Source: Legionella clemsonensis (GTDB taxonomy: Bacteria > Pseudomonadota > Gammaproteobacteria > Legionellales > Legionellaceae). Taken from it: DNA of 64,000 nucleotides. Position 1 is the first letter of the stretch, and each line of letters opens with the position of its first letter. Below the pieces are notes generated by a model. That model did not search any database. It was not told the DNA's origin and saw only the letters and a program-made list of their open reading frames with translations. The position numbers were made by a program, and so were the translations under genes. The stretch lies in NCBI RefSeq assembly GCF_002240035.1, contig NZ_CP016397.1, forward strand, positions 372,001 through 436,000, written 5' to 3'. Below are positions 8,529 to 17,976 of the stretch, in pieces.

Positions 8529-10762
8529 CACATATTCTGCTCATTGGTAATCCAAACTGTGGGAAAACAACATTATTTAATGCCTTGACTGGGGCTAATC
8601 AGCGCGTCGGTAATTGGCCGGGTGTTACTGTAGAGCAGAAAATAGGGACTTATGATTTTAATAATTGCACTTATCAACTTACCGATTTACCGGGTATTTA
8701 CTCATTAAGTTCCTCCAGCACGTCAAGCCAAGACGAGCGAATTGCTGCCAATGCCTTAATAACCTTAAAGACTGATGTCATTGTTAATGTGATAGATGCT
8801 TGCCACCTTGAGCGTCATCTTTATTTAACCAGCCAAATTTTGGAGTTAAACAAACCTGTCATTATTGTGTTAAATATGATGGATATTGCCATTCAGCGTG
8901 GGATAAAAATTGATGTTCAAGACTTGGAAAAACAATTGGGTTGTCCTGTTCTGCCAATTCAGGCTCATAAAAAAATAGGCCTAAATGCATTACATGACGC
9001 TCTTGGTCATCTACCTGCGGCAGCAAGGCCACTTAATATGACATTGTCGAGAGAAATAGAAAATGCTTTGGTAGAAATTGAACAACAGTTACACCCCGCA
9101 AACATTACTCCCTCCTTGGTTGGCTATTACGCACGCCGTATCCTGGAGGGTGACACTTGTTTGTTAGGGAATAAATCAGTCACCCTCTCAATCACTGATA
9201 ACGCAGTTGATCTGGATATTGCTTTGGCCGATGCTCGCTATCAAAAAATTCATGAGATCGTTTTGGAAGTGCAAAAAAAACAGAGTGATGCCAGTGAGCA
9301 TTTTACGGCGAAGCTTGATCGCTTTATTTTGCATCGCTATGTTGCTATCCCTCTATTCTTAGCCATGATGTACCTGATGTTTTTGTTTGCCATTAATATC
9401 GGCGGTGCCTTTCAGGATTTTTTTGATATTACTACGGATACTATTTTTGTTCAGGGGAGCGCCTGGCTACTACAGCAGCTGCACATGCCTAATTGGTTAA
9501 TTGCGTTAATTGCAAATGGCGCAGGAAAAGGAATTAATACCACATTAACATTTATTCCTGTTATTGCTGCGATGTTCTTCTTTCTCTCCTTGCTGGAGGC
9601 TTCCGGTTATATGGCGCGCGCGGCTTTTGTCGTTGATAGGATTATGCGTGCCTTAGGTTTGCCGGGTAAATCCTTTGTCCCCATGATAGTCGGTTTTGGC
9701 TGTAATGTCCCTGCCATTATGGCGGCCCGTACTTTAGATTCTGAAAGAGATAGACTGTTAACGGTAATGATGAGTCCCTTTATGTCTTGCAGTGCGCGTC
9801 TGGCAATCTATGCGGTATTTGTCGCTGCTTTTTTCCCGGCTGGGGGACAGAATGTCGTGTTTTCGCTTTATCTGCTAGGTATTTTAATGGCGGTATTGAC
9901 GGGATTTATTCTACGACACACAACGTTACGAGGCCAGGCCTCTCCTTTAATTCTTGAGTTACCAGCTTATCATAGACCAACGCTGAAGCGTTTACTTAAA
10001 GAGACTTCATGGCGATTAAGACATTTTGTACTTCGAGCGGGTCGTTTAATTATCCCTGTTTGTATAATCCTTGGCGGCTTAAATGCCATGACTCTTGATG
10101 GTGGTATTAGTACCGGAGAAGCCAGTAGCCAATCAGTCTTATCTTTGCTGGGGCAATGGCTAACCCCGTTGTTTGCGCCGATGGGATTACATCAAGACAA
10201 TTGGCCGGCTACTGTAGGGTTACTAACGGGTATGTTGGCAAAAGAAGTAGTAGTTGGTTCTTTAAATTCGCTATATGCTCAACTCGGACATTTAGGACAA
10301 ATTTCCGTAGTCCATTTTGATTTTTGGGGCTCACTATCAAACGCTTTTTGGTCTATTCCGCAAAATTTAGGTGAATTAGGTTCCGCTCTTTTCAATCCTT
10401 TGGTGGCCAATGCCCCTGATAGTGAAGTTTCCCAATCGGTTTATGGGATGATGGTAGCGCGCTTTGATGGTAAAGCAGGGGCTTATGCTTATCTGGTATT
10501 TATTTTACTTTATGTGCCTTGTGTTTCTACCATGGCGGTTATTCGCCAGGAGGCCAATCACAAATACATGTGGTTTTCTATAGTCTGGTCGTTTATTGTC
10601 GCTTATGTGAGTGCTGTTTTAATTTATCAGTTGGCTACTTATAGTGCTCATCCACAACAATCATTAGGATGGGTTTCACTGATTTTGGCAGTATTTTTTG
10701 TTCTATGGGTAATGATGCAACGATTCTCTTTGGGAGGCGAAGGTGCTGCTACAAATTCGTGA
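8525..10762 (+). CDS. feoB: Ferrous iron transporter FeoB
   Basis: FeoB is the inner-membrane Fe(II) permease with an N-terminal G domain. The 745-residue protein has G1 GNPNCGKT at 8-15, the G3 DLPGIYSL, the G4-like NMMD, and then two Gate regions and nucleoside-transporter-like membrane segments from about residue 280. Conserved GFGCNVPAIMAARTL and SCSARLAIYAVF carry the metal-path cysteines, and LLTGMLAKEVVVGSL and YVPCVSTM are present. Its 3' end overlaps feoC. It is the central gene of the feoABC operon and is likely derepressed in low iron. Confidence 0.97.
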   Translation: MTHILLIGNPNCGKTTLFNALTGANQRVGNWPGVTVEQKIGTYDFNNCTYQLTDLPGIYSLSSSSTSSQDERIAANALITLKTDVIVNVIDACHLERHLYLTSQILELNKPVIIVLNMMDIAIQRGIKIDVQDLEKQLGCPVLPIQAHKKIGLNALHDALGHLPAAARPLNMTLSREIENALVEIEQQLHPANITPSLVGYYARRILEGDTCLLGNKSVTLSITDNAVDLDIALADARYQKIHEIVLEVQKKQSDASEHFTAKLDRFILHRYVAIPLFLAMMYLMFLFAINIGGAFQDFFDITTDTIFVQGSAWLLQQLHMPNWLIALIANGAGKGINTTLTFIPVIAAMFFFLSLLEASGYMARAAFVVDRIMRALGLPGKSFVPMIVGFGCNVPAIMAARTLDSERDRLLTVMMSPFMSCSARLAIYAVFVAAFFPAGGQNVVFSLYLLGILMAVLTGFILRHTTLRGQASPLILELPAYHRPTLKRLLKETSWRLRHFVLRAGRLIIPVCIILGGLNAMTLDGGISTGEASSQSVLSLLGQWLTPLFAPMGLHQDNWPATVGLLTGMLAKEVVVGSLNSLYAQLGHLGQISVVHFDFWGSLSNAFWSIPQNLGELGSALFNPLVANAPDSEVSQSVYGMMVARFDGKAGAYAYLVFILLYVPCVSTMAVIRQEANHKYMWFSIVWSFIVAYVSAVLIYQLATYSAHPQQSLGWVSLILAVFFVLWVMMQRFSLGGEGAATNS

Positions 10763-10970
10763 GTTTATACAACGAAAAAAAACTGTTAGTAATCAGCAAA
10801 TCGCGCGCGAATTCAGACTGGATCTGGACACTCTGCAACCTATGCTGGAGATTTGGCTTCGTAAAGGTATAATCGCTTGCTGTCAGGAGAAAGCGCCCTG
10901 TCAAACACGTTGTTTTAAATGCAAGATTCAGCCAGTAGTGTATTATCAATACAATTCTGGTGAAAAATAA
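10743..10970 (+). CDS. feoC: FeoC-like winged-helix protein
   Basis: This 75-residue protein starts at GTG 10743, 20 nt inside feoB, with GGAGGCGA upstream. An N-terminal winged helix (IREFIQRKKTVSNQQIAREF, DTLQPMLEIWLRKG) is followed by a cysteine cluster CCQEKAPCQTRCFKCK that could bind an Fe-S centre, the pattern known in FeoC of enterobacteria. FeoC is thought to regulate or protect FeoB. The position as third gene of feoABC supports the call. It has more Cys than a minimal FeoC, so metal or oxygen sensing is plausible. Confidence 0.85.
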   Translation: MLLQIREFIQRKKTVSNQQIAREFRLDLDTLQPMLEIWLRKGIIACCQEKAPCQTRCFKCKIQPVVYYQYNSGEK

Positions 10971-11061
10971 CACTTATTTTACATTTTTAACGGCTTTTTG
11001 AGTGTGCTCAGTCAGCTATTTTGAGCTAAGATAGGGGTATTAGTCATATTAGGTAGATGAA

Positions 11062-11679
11062 ATGGCAACAGAATTATCCTCAGAAGAGTATGCCAAACTA
11101 GCAGAAGAAGGTCGAAAGATTTTGGAGGAGAGTGAATCTGATCCTGTTGTATTGATTGAGCAAGTCTACCAGCTATGGTGGAGATGGTCTAATTTTGAGC
11201 TTTTTATTGTTACTCCTACTATTCATGCAATAGCCCCCCCCGTAGTTATTAATCCTGAGTTAATACCGGGCACTAATGAATTTGAATTTGTCTATGCAAT
11301 TCATGATCACGGTTTTAAGTTAACCACTTCAAAAAGTACTGAGATGTATATGGCTGGCATGTCTAACTGCAAGCTGTACTATACCATTGAAAAGATGATT
11401 TATTTACTGGTGGAGCGCTTAAAGAGTGGTGGGATTAGTCAGGAAACGGAAGTGCAAGTTGCTTTTGGTGGTCATGAATTGGCACAACGTAAGGCGTTTG
11501 AGTCAATTATTAACTTAAACTACAACGTTGTCGTTACTAACTTTGATCCAGGTGCTTGGGGGGAACGTTACTTGCAGTCTGTAAAACGTCTTGCAGATAA
11601 AGGCTATGGTTATCCCTCAGAGGCTCCTCGAGAAAGCTTTCGTCAACCTCATGCGCATGCGCCAGGTTTATCGCGCTAA
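11062..11679 (+). CDS. lvgA: Probable LvgA, Dot/Icm type IV coupling-complex adaptor
   Basis: A soluble acidic 205-residue protein without signal peptide. Its size and composition, and its position a short way upstream of the sdh-suc genes, fit LvgA of Legionella. LvgA is a virulence factor that binds IcmS and joins the DotL/DotM/DotN coupling complex, where it helps select effectors for the Dot/Icm type IV secretion system. Visible landmarks are WWRWSNFELF, FEFVYAIHDHGFKL and an Asp/Gly-rich FDPGAWGERYL. I assign it by recall of size and context, not by alignment. If correct, it supports Legionella as the host. The start ATG 11062 lacks a strong Shine-Dalgarno, though AGGTAG lies 8 nt upstream. 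Confidence 0.65.
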   Translation: MATELSSEEYAKLAEEGRKILEESESDPVVLIEQVYQLWWRWSNFELFIVTPTIHAIAPPVVINPELIPGTNEFEFVYAIHDHGFKLTTSKSTEMYMAGMSNCKLYYTIEKMIYLLVERLKSGGISQETEVQVAFGGHELAQRKAFESIINLNYNVVVTNFDPGAWGERYLQSVKRLADKGYGYPSEAPRESFRQPHAHAPGLSR

Positions 11680-11735
11680 CAAAATTTATTTTTAGCTCAT
11701 GCATTGCCTATCCAGCAATAATTGCGGTATAAAAC

Positions 11736-14700
11736 TTAAATAGTAAATTGATCAGGCTGATCCGGAGTTGCGTCTACATTTCGTCTATCAACACTTTGCA
11801 ACTCAATTCCTTCCGTGACCTCTGTAATCTGATCCAATTCATCATTGATGATATGCAAAATATTATTCTTATCTCTTAAAGTCTCATCGCTATACTTCAT
11901 TACTTCCGACAGTTCAGTCAATGACATCTCTAAAATTGCATTGGTTAGTAAGCTTAATAATTTAGGGGTTAATTCAGTCATGCTGGTAAAACGATTAATT
12001 AAACGGCTGCTTTGCTGGGTTAGCTCAGTAGAACGCGTATTTTCCTCAAGAACAGTGGCACTTTCTTCACGGTTAGAGGCATGTAATTTTTCCCATTTTG
12101 ATTTGGCTGGTAAAGCGGAAGGATTTAGCTCCCTTTGGTTAATCGTATTAATAGTTTGTTGCAGGGCTTTAAGTTTTGTAACAGGAATATTGATAATCAT
12201 CGGGCTATTAGCAGCAGGTAATTTAGCGAGTGCAAAAATTTCTTGAACCAACTTTGCCTGCGCTTCTGTTTGAACAGTTAAGCGGAGTGATAAGGCATGT
12301 GTTTCTGCCTCCCAGTAATATTCGATTTTGCCTGTTAACTGAGGTGTTTCACCCTTAAGCAGTGCCTTTAATTGTTTTAAAGTTTCATTTTGATAGCTGG
12401 ACTTCAAATTAGGTAGGGTTTCAAGAAGGAAAACAGGTTTTGCTAATGCGCTTTGTCGTTTATTGTCATACTGACGCTCCACTTCTTTCATCAATTTTTT
12501 TAGAACCTGGGGTGAAAAATTACAACTTAAACCTTTCTCCGTAATAGTAAATTTCAATGAAAATTTGCTTGCCAATAATTCCCTAACGGCTTTATTAGGG
12601 GTAGTTAATGTATAACTGCCGTTTAACTCTTTTACTAATTGAAAAGGAATACGTTCTTCGGGTTTTGTAATTTGCATCTGATTAAGAAAGGCTTTCCCAT
12701 CAGAAGACATGACAACGGTTGGTGAAACAACTTTTTCTAATTGGTCTAAGAAAGTAACTTCATCCGCGGTTAATGATAAACGCTGTTCGAAAGCCTTTAA
12801 AATCTGTCTATTACTTACCGCAGCTTTTGCTGACCACTTGTCAAGTAACTTTAAATAAGTTACTAATTCGTCATAGGGCATTGCTGTTTTTAAAGCAGCC
12901 TCAAGCAAATTTATTTTTATTTCTGTGAAATACAAATCAAACGTCTGCAATTTACCTGTACTAATGTTAAGTAACAGTTCATTTGTTAACTGTTGCAGAG
13001 GACTGCCTTCTCTGCATTGACTTCTAATTTGAGTCAAACGAAATAACAAGCTTTCTGCTGTAGGTGTGTTGGTTTGGATGCGATATAATTCATGGGTTAA
13101 TCCAGGATAACTTTTCATCACATCTTCACTGGGATTTTCACCCGTTATCATTTTTCTTAAAAGATGTACGCCAATCATTCTTTCGGACATTGCTGTATCA
13201 TAAAAAATACTGTAATTGCGGTACATAATATGGCGCGCCAAGCCTAGCGGGCTTGAGCCTCTAAATAGGCCTGGGACACTGGCTCCCGGGTTGGTAAATG
13301 TGAAGTCATCACGAAGTGTTCCGCAAACGCCATCTCCTTCATAGGGTTTTCCATAATCAAAACCATAAAAATAGCCATCGGCAAACCCTTTGTTTTGACC
13401 GTCTTTTCCTATGCCGTCTCTATCACCAATGGCAAGACAGAAAATCAGGTTGCGGCCTAAACCTGGTATAGGTTTACCGTGTTTTATAGAAGCTTTGGGG
13501 TTTTCAACTAAAATACCGTTATAGTCTGGTTCTCCTCCGCCATAAAGAAAATCAGTTAATTCTCTCAGGCCATTTTTCCAACCGCAGGCCAATAAAGCAT
13601 GAGGGCCTTGAGGGCCTTTTAGCCAAACAATATTTTGATTTTGATTCTTATCACTGAATATTCTGGCTAAATGGGTACCTACATATTCACGAAGTGCTTC
13701 CTTGTTTGCTTTGACGCGCTCCTTGGCTGCTCCTTTTTCAGCATAATCAAGTTTATAGAGCCAGGCGCTTAATTGTTTGTTCTCTTTGACCGCTTCTTTG
13801 ATTTGCTCACAAAGGGAAGCAATGACAGGAGATGGACTTTTAGCATCATAGGGTCGTGGCGTAATCGTGTTAATGAAGGTGGCAAAAGCAATCTGTTTTT
13901 GTTTTAACGCTGCTTCTCCAGGGATTTCTGAATCTATTTTTGTGAGGGTAGTTAATAAAATTTTATAAGCATTAACTTCGGTACTGTTCAGTCCTGTGGG
14001 AGAAGTAAACTTTTTGAGTTGTTCGAAGAACGCATGGTCTAAATCAATAGCTCTAAATCCAGGTTCCACTCCACTGGGTTTATTACCGTAGCAGAATTGC
14101 GTGGGATTAAACATGGTACCAATGCGGTTTAAATTTTGTTTGGCAAGTAACTTGGGTTGAGTGGGATCCGTTTTTGTGTCAATGCTATTGATAGAGGGAC
14201 TAATTTTAGCTGATTCTATTTTTGGCGAGCCTACTACCGGAGTACTGATAGAAATTTTCATGGGCTCTGTCGCTACAGTGATGGGCGAAGGGAGGATGGT
14301 TGCTGTTGTCTTTTTACCAAGTTGTGCCGCCATTCGTAAAAATAAACCGTCCTCTTTTAAATGATACCCTGAGCCTTTGCTTAATTTTACGCCAAGCTGT
14401 TCTTCGCAAAATTTACCAATTTTGGCCAATTGGCTTCCTGAATTTCGGACACTAAGTAAAGTTCCATAGGTGGCTTTAAGTGTATCAAGCAGCATAAAAA
14501 TTTTAGCATCAGACGATAGGGTGCTTTTTTGAATGTTGCCTATATTTTCTTGTAACTGGTCGATAATTTTTTTAGGTTCTGGGTCAAATTGTATTTTGGC
14601 GAGCGCTTTAAAAATAGTCTCACATTCTTTTGCAAACTGTTCACTACTAACCACCGATGTGGATTTCGTAGACAAAAATTTAATATATTGTTCTGCAAAG

Positions 14701-15830
14701 TCGTTATCTATCCCGTAACTTGTACCTTCACTTAGAGAATGAAATGCATTTTTATTAAGTTGCATCGTTCTGAAAAACTCCTCATTAATTTGTAAACCTC
14801 CCAATAGCAAATGATAGATAGCATTACGCAAGGGAGCCGATTCATAAACTACGGTGGTAAATGCTGTCCATGCAGGTGTGACTAAAGCTGGAGCAGGAAA
14901 CTGTGCATGGGTTAGCAAATTATATAAGGCTCTATAGCCGCAACTCCAGGAGTCTAGTTGAGCGTTGTCAGAGTGAATACGAATATCTAAATTTCTTCCG
15001 GTAACGCCAGGAAATGCAGTGTATGGCTTTGTAGTACCATCAACAATAGAAGTCGTATTGTAATGAATTGCATCAGTTAGAACAGCTTGAACCGCTTCTT
15101 CTGCTTGCATAGAATCACGATAATCCACCCTTATGATGCCGGCCGCTGGATCAACCTGAATCAAGGCCTCAGTCCAGTGCGATCCCTGTGCTCCTAAAGC
15201 ATGATTGTTGCCACCATTAATCAATAAGGGGATAGAGTAGGGTGCCAAGTTTGCACCACGTTTTTCTCGTTCAAAATGTAAAATCATCCCTATGTCTTCA
15301 GCATTTAAGCGGGTAATATGAACCCTGTCTTTAACGCCAAGCTTGATAAGCGCGCGCTCTAAATCAACTTCATTTAACCATTCGCTTGGGCCCAATTCTT
15401 CGGTGAGCAATTTTTCGGCAATTCCTAAATTGTTTGCCTGGGCATGCAAATCACGTAATGAACGATTTGCCATATTTTGTTTAAGCTGAATTCCTATAAG
15501 ATGAGCCTCTTTCGCATTAAAAGTCTGGGCTATTGGGGGCGTGTCTTGCGAAAAAACGACAAATTTATCAAGCAATGCAGCCAGTTTGACAAAATGAGGC
15601 TGATGCGTTTCTCGGGTTGTCTGATTTTCACTGCCAATAGCAGTGACAGCAAGATTTTCATCATCAAGGTCATAAAAGAAACCTATTGCGTCGGCAAGCG
15701 GTTGATAATTTTCAGGTGTGTTTAACCAAAAGGGATTATAATCGCTAAATTTTTCTTTAAGATAGTTTTCAAGAATACGATTTATCTTGTCTTTTCGTAG
15801 GTTCTTCTCTGTTTCATATGAGGTTTCCAT
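11736..15830 (-). CDS. Candidate effector: CE-clan protease-like domain plus lipid-kinase-like motifs
   Basis: A 1364-residue cytoplasmic-type protein, unrecognised as a whole. At about residues 175-310 it has the H-D-Q-C order of CE-clan cysteine peptidases (SUMO/ubiquitin-like proteases, YopJ and SidE-type DUB relatives): GSHWTEALIQVD with His218, VDYRDSM with Asp236/239, and QLDSWSCGY with Gln291 and Cys297. At about 730-890 a second set, IGDRDGIGKDGQNKGF (802-816) and YGFDYGKPY (822-830), resembles the GDR-x-x-N catalytic loop and D-[FY]-G of PI3/4-kinase-like enzymes. A Ser/Pro/Thr linker separates them (about 510-570), and helical regions follow to the C-terminus. Both domain calls are motif-based inference. 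Secretion by Dot/Icm is likely from the context, not shown. Confidence 0.65.
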   Translation of the reverse strand: METSYETEKNLRKDKINRILENYLKEKFSDYNPFWLNTPENYQPLADAIGFFYDLDDENLAVTAIGSENQTTRETHQPHFVKLAALLDKFVVFSQDTPPIAQTFNAKEAHLIGIQLKQNMANRSLRDLHAQANNLGIAEKLLTEELGPSEWLNEVDLERALIKLGVKDRVHITRLNAEDIGMILHFEREKRGANLAPYSIPLLINGGNNHALGAQGSHWTEALIQVDPAAGIIRVDYRDSMQAEEAVQAVLTDAIHYNTTSIVDGTTKPYTAFPGVTGRNLDIRIHSDNAQLDSWSCGYRALYNLLTHAQFPAPALVTPAWTAFTTVVYESAPLRNAIYHLLLGGLQINEEFFRTMQLNKNAFHSLSEGTSYGIDNDFAEQYIKFLSTKSTSVVSSEQFAKECETIFKALAKIQFDPEPKKIIDQLQENIGNIQKSTLSSDAKIFMLLDTLKATYGTLLSVRNSGSQLAKIGKFCEEQLGVKLSKGSGYHLKEDGLFLRMAAQLGKKTTATILPSPITVATEPMKISISTPVVGSPKIESAKISPSINSIDTKTDPTQPKLLAKQNLNRIGTMFNPTQFCYGNKPSGVEPGFRAIDLDHAFFEQLKKFTSPTGLNSTEVNAYKILLTTLTKIDSEIPGEAALKQKQIAFATFINTITPRPYDAKSPSPVIASLCEQIKEAVKENKQLSAWLYKLDYAEKGAAKERVKANKEALREYVGTHLARIFSDKNQNQNIVWLKGPQGPHALLACGWKNGLRELTDFLYGGGEPDYNGILVENPKASIKHGKPIPGLGRNLIFCLAIGDRDGIGKDGQNKGFADGYFYGFDYGKPYEGDGVCGTLRDDFTFTNPGASVPGLFRGSSPLGLARHIMYRNYSIFYDTAMSERMIGVHLLRKMITGENPSEDVMKSYPGLTHELYRIQTNTPTAESLLFRLTQIRSQCREGSPLQQLTNELLLNISTGKLQTFDLYFTEIKINLLEAALKTAMPYDELVTYLKLLDKWSAKAAVSNRQILKAFEQRLSLTADEVTFLDQLEKVVSPTVVMSSDGKAFLNQMQITKPEERIPFQLVKELNGSYTLTTPNKAVRELLASKFSLKFTITEKGLSCNFSPQVLKKLMKEVERQYDNKRQSALAKPVFLLETLPNLKSSYQNETLKQLKALLKGETPQLTGKIEYYWEAETHALSLRLTVQTEAQAKLVQEIFALAKLPAANSPMIINIPVTKLKALQQTINTINQRELNPSALPAKSKWEKLHASNREESATVLEENTRSTELTQQSSRLINRFTSMTELTPKLLSLLTNAILEMSLTELSEVMKYSDETLRDKNNILHIINDELDQITEVTEGIELQSVDRRNVDATPDQPDQFTI

Positions 15831-16105
15831 TGCATTTTCCTTACTCGATAAGACACCGGATTAATAAGCAATGTACTCATCGATTTTGGGATTCATAAGA
15901 ATACGTTAACTCTTTAAAGTTAAGCAAAAATTAATCTTTTTGTAAAATTAATGAAAAACTCGAAAAATTATTTTCCTTATAATAGTTATCGTTTATTCAT
16001 TTAATAGTAGAGGGTAATTAAAAAATTTACAGTTCTGTCTTATTTTTGTTCAAAAGGATGGTATAATAAGTGTCCACTAACCAGGAGTGATAGAGACATT
16101 GCGCT

Positions 16106-17602
16106 ATGGGAGACATTCAAAATAATAAGGAAGGGAGTTCTCCTCGTCTTTTTCCTGTCGTTCAACGAGATGGAAGCATTCTTTATTTTTTTAGTGATTT
16201 TTCAGAGATGCTGGGGCAAGGTTCGTCAGCAGACGTATACAAAGGTTATCAGTGTGACCTGAAAATATCGCAAAAGATAACCAGTCCTTCATCCATTGGC
16301 AGAGAGGATGTCATTGTTCAGGAGAATAGTCCTGTCGCTATTAAAATTTACAAACCCGGTCACGCCCCATCTCCTTATCGAATTATAGAGCGTGCTTCTT
16401 CACTTATTGAAGTAGAAGGCAGAGCAGTATTAATTATGAAATTTATTGATGGCTTTCATATTAATCCTGACAGTGATGATAACCCACAACTTAAACATTT
16501 AACCTTTTTCCAGGCGGTTGATACTATATGGCAACTGATCATTGCCTTAAATCAATTGCATTATAACAATACAAGCGGCCCTTCTGTTGTTCATGGTGAT
16601 ATTAAAGGAACAAATTTAAAAATTAAATTATTAAAAGAGGGGGCATCGGACAAGGGTTCTGTTAAAGTAAAAATTGAGGTTTTCTATCTTGATGATGACT
16701 ACAGCAAGCCTATACTTGCTATGCCACAAATAATTCAAGGAACTCCTGAACATTTTGCGCAGGAAATCCTTGACGGCCACTATTCTGAAGCCAGTGATTT
16801 TTATGCTTTGGGTCCCCTTTTGTTAAGTATTTTGGGAGCCAAAAACCCTTTCAAGGACATCCTAGCCTTTCGGGATGCTAACCCTTTTATCGATTTCAGA
16901 CTTCTAGTAAGGCATTATGCAGAGATAGGCTACAATACCGAAGGATTATTTAGTCATTTTACCCACGATAAACCCAATGCTTTTATTTGCCAGTTACTGA
17001 AAGATTTCGTCCTGAAGATGGTTGCCAGAGAAAAAGAACAGCGACCAGCGCCTGATGCGGTATTAGAATTTTTTACGGCATTGCGGCAATGGTGTTTATT
17101 TAGTGAAAGAAATGAAGAAACAAATTTCTATTTGTTACGCATGATGATTGCTGCTAATCACTCGCTTTGGTTGCGTGATAAAACGATGCAACAATTATTT
17201 TTCTCACTGGACGAAAATTTGCAACATCGCTTGATTGGTTTGATGACTGTAGAAGAAAAGCATCAACTTTACAAGCTGGGTAACGCGAATAACGCTGTAC
17301 TTAATGATTTGGTAAAACTTTGTTTACGACCACTCACTGAAACTCGACAAAGCTCCTTGTTTTTTACCCCAGTATTAACACAAAAAGCATTAAAATGGTT
17401 ACTTCTGTGTTTTGAAAAAAGGAATTGGCAAGCATTTTTTTCACCGCAGCAATTTGAGCTAAGAGAAACACTTAATTCTGTGCCTCATGAAATAGCACCT
17501 TTGGTTAAGACCATTGTGGAGCAACTAACCAAGGAAAAATTACAGACACAAGTTTTAGAGAATTTTCCTGTTTTGTCTGATCAATCCTATAACTACTTAT
17601 AA
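16106..17602 (+). CDS. Eukaryotic-like protein kinase, candidate LegK-type effector
   Basis: A 498-residue protein with a protein-kinase domain at about residues 30-330: glycine loop LGQGSSADVYKG (36-47), the VAIK lysine at about 80, catalytic loop VHGDIKGTNLKI with Asp165 and Asn170, a metal-binding LDDDYSKP in place of DFG, GTPEHFAQE as the APE segment, and SDFYALGPLLLSIL. HRD reads HGD and DFG reads DDD, so phospho-regulation through the HRD arginine is absent. About 170 mostly helical residues follow. Legionella exports several such kinases (LegK family) through Dot/Icm; which orthologue, if any, is unclear. The stop overlaps the stop of the convergent RDD gene. The Shine-Dalgarno AGGAG lies unusually far (about 18 nt) upstream. 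Confidence 0.85.
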   Translation: MGDIQNNKEGSSPRLFPVVQRDGSILYFFSDFSEMLGQGSSADVYKGYQCDLKISQKITSPSSIGREDVIVQENSPVAIKIYKPGHAPSPYRIIERASSLIEVEGRAVLIMKFIDGFHINPDSDDNPQLKHLTFFQAVDTIWQLIIALNQLHYNNTSGPSVVHGDIKGTNLKIKLLKEGASDKGSVKVKIEVFYLDDDYSKPILAMPQIIQGTPEHFAQEILDGHYSEASDFYALGPLLLSILGAKNPFKDILAFRDANPFIDFRLLVRHYAEIGYNTEGLFSHFTHDKPNAFICQLLKDFVLKMVAREKEQRPAPDAVLEFFTALRQWCLFSERNEETNFYLLRMMIAANHSLWLRDKTMQQLFFSLDENLQHRLIGLMTVEEKHQLYKLGNANNAVLNDLVKLCLRPLTETRQSSLFFTPVLTQKALKWLLLCFEKRNWQAFFSPQQFELRETLNSVPHEIAPLVKTIVEQLTKEKLQTQVLENFPVLSDQSYNYL

Positions 17603-17974
17603 AGAAATCAATTGCAACCGCGTTTTTGTCCAACGATAAAGGAGCTGTTGAGGATTACGAAAACGAAGTAAACCACCTGCCAGTGCTGGTAAGACTAAAA
17701 TTAAACGTCCTGCAGCTTGCCACCAATTTAGCTTGCCATTGTCAGAAATGAGCTGTAAGCGCCAGGCTCGCATTCCGATGGTCTGGCCTCCATGCCTAAT
17801 AGAAGTTAAATAATAACCAATAAAGAGTGTCAACAGACTGTATTGATACCACTTTGTTGCTGGCGCAATCGCCATGCCATGAGTCGTTAAAAGGCAAATG
17901 GCGGTAAAGCCAAAAGATAAGGCAGTAAGGATAAAGCTATCATAAATTTGTGCAGCAATATATCGGAATAACAT
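17597..17974 (-). CDS. RDD-family membrane protein
   Basis: A 125-residue inner-membrane protein. ATG 17974 gives the family start MLFRYIAAQIYDSF with three to four hydrophobic segments, and a conserved TIGMRAWRLQLI stretch in the middle. The RDD Arg-Asp-Asp is replaced by the QIYDSF form. The function of RDD proteins is not defined; some affect ion or compatible-solute transport. An upstream in-frame ATG at 18028 would overlap the HDOD gene by about 50 nt and is less likely. The start is 2 nt from the HDOD stop, so the two genes are probably coupled. Confidence 0.85.
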   Translation of the reverse strand: MLFRYIAAQIYDSFILTALSFGFTAICLLTTHGMAIAPATKWYQYSLLTLFIGYYLTSIRHGGQTIGMRAWRLQLISDNGKLNWWQAAGRLILVLPALAGGLLRFRNPQQLLYRWTKTRLQLISL

Positions 17975-17976
17975 CA

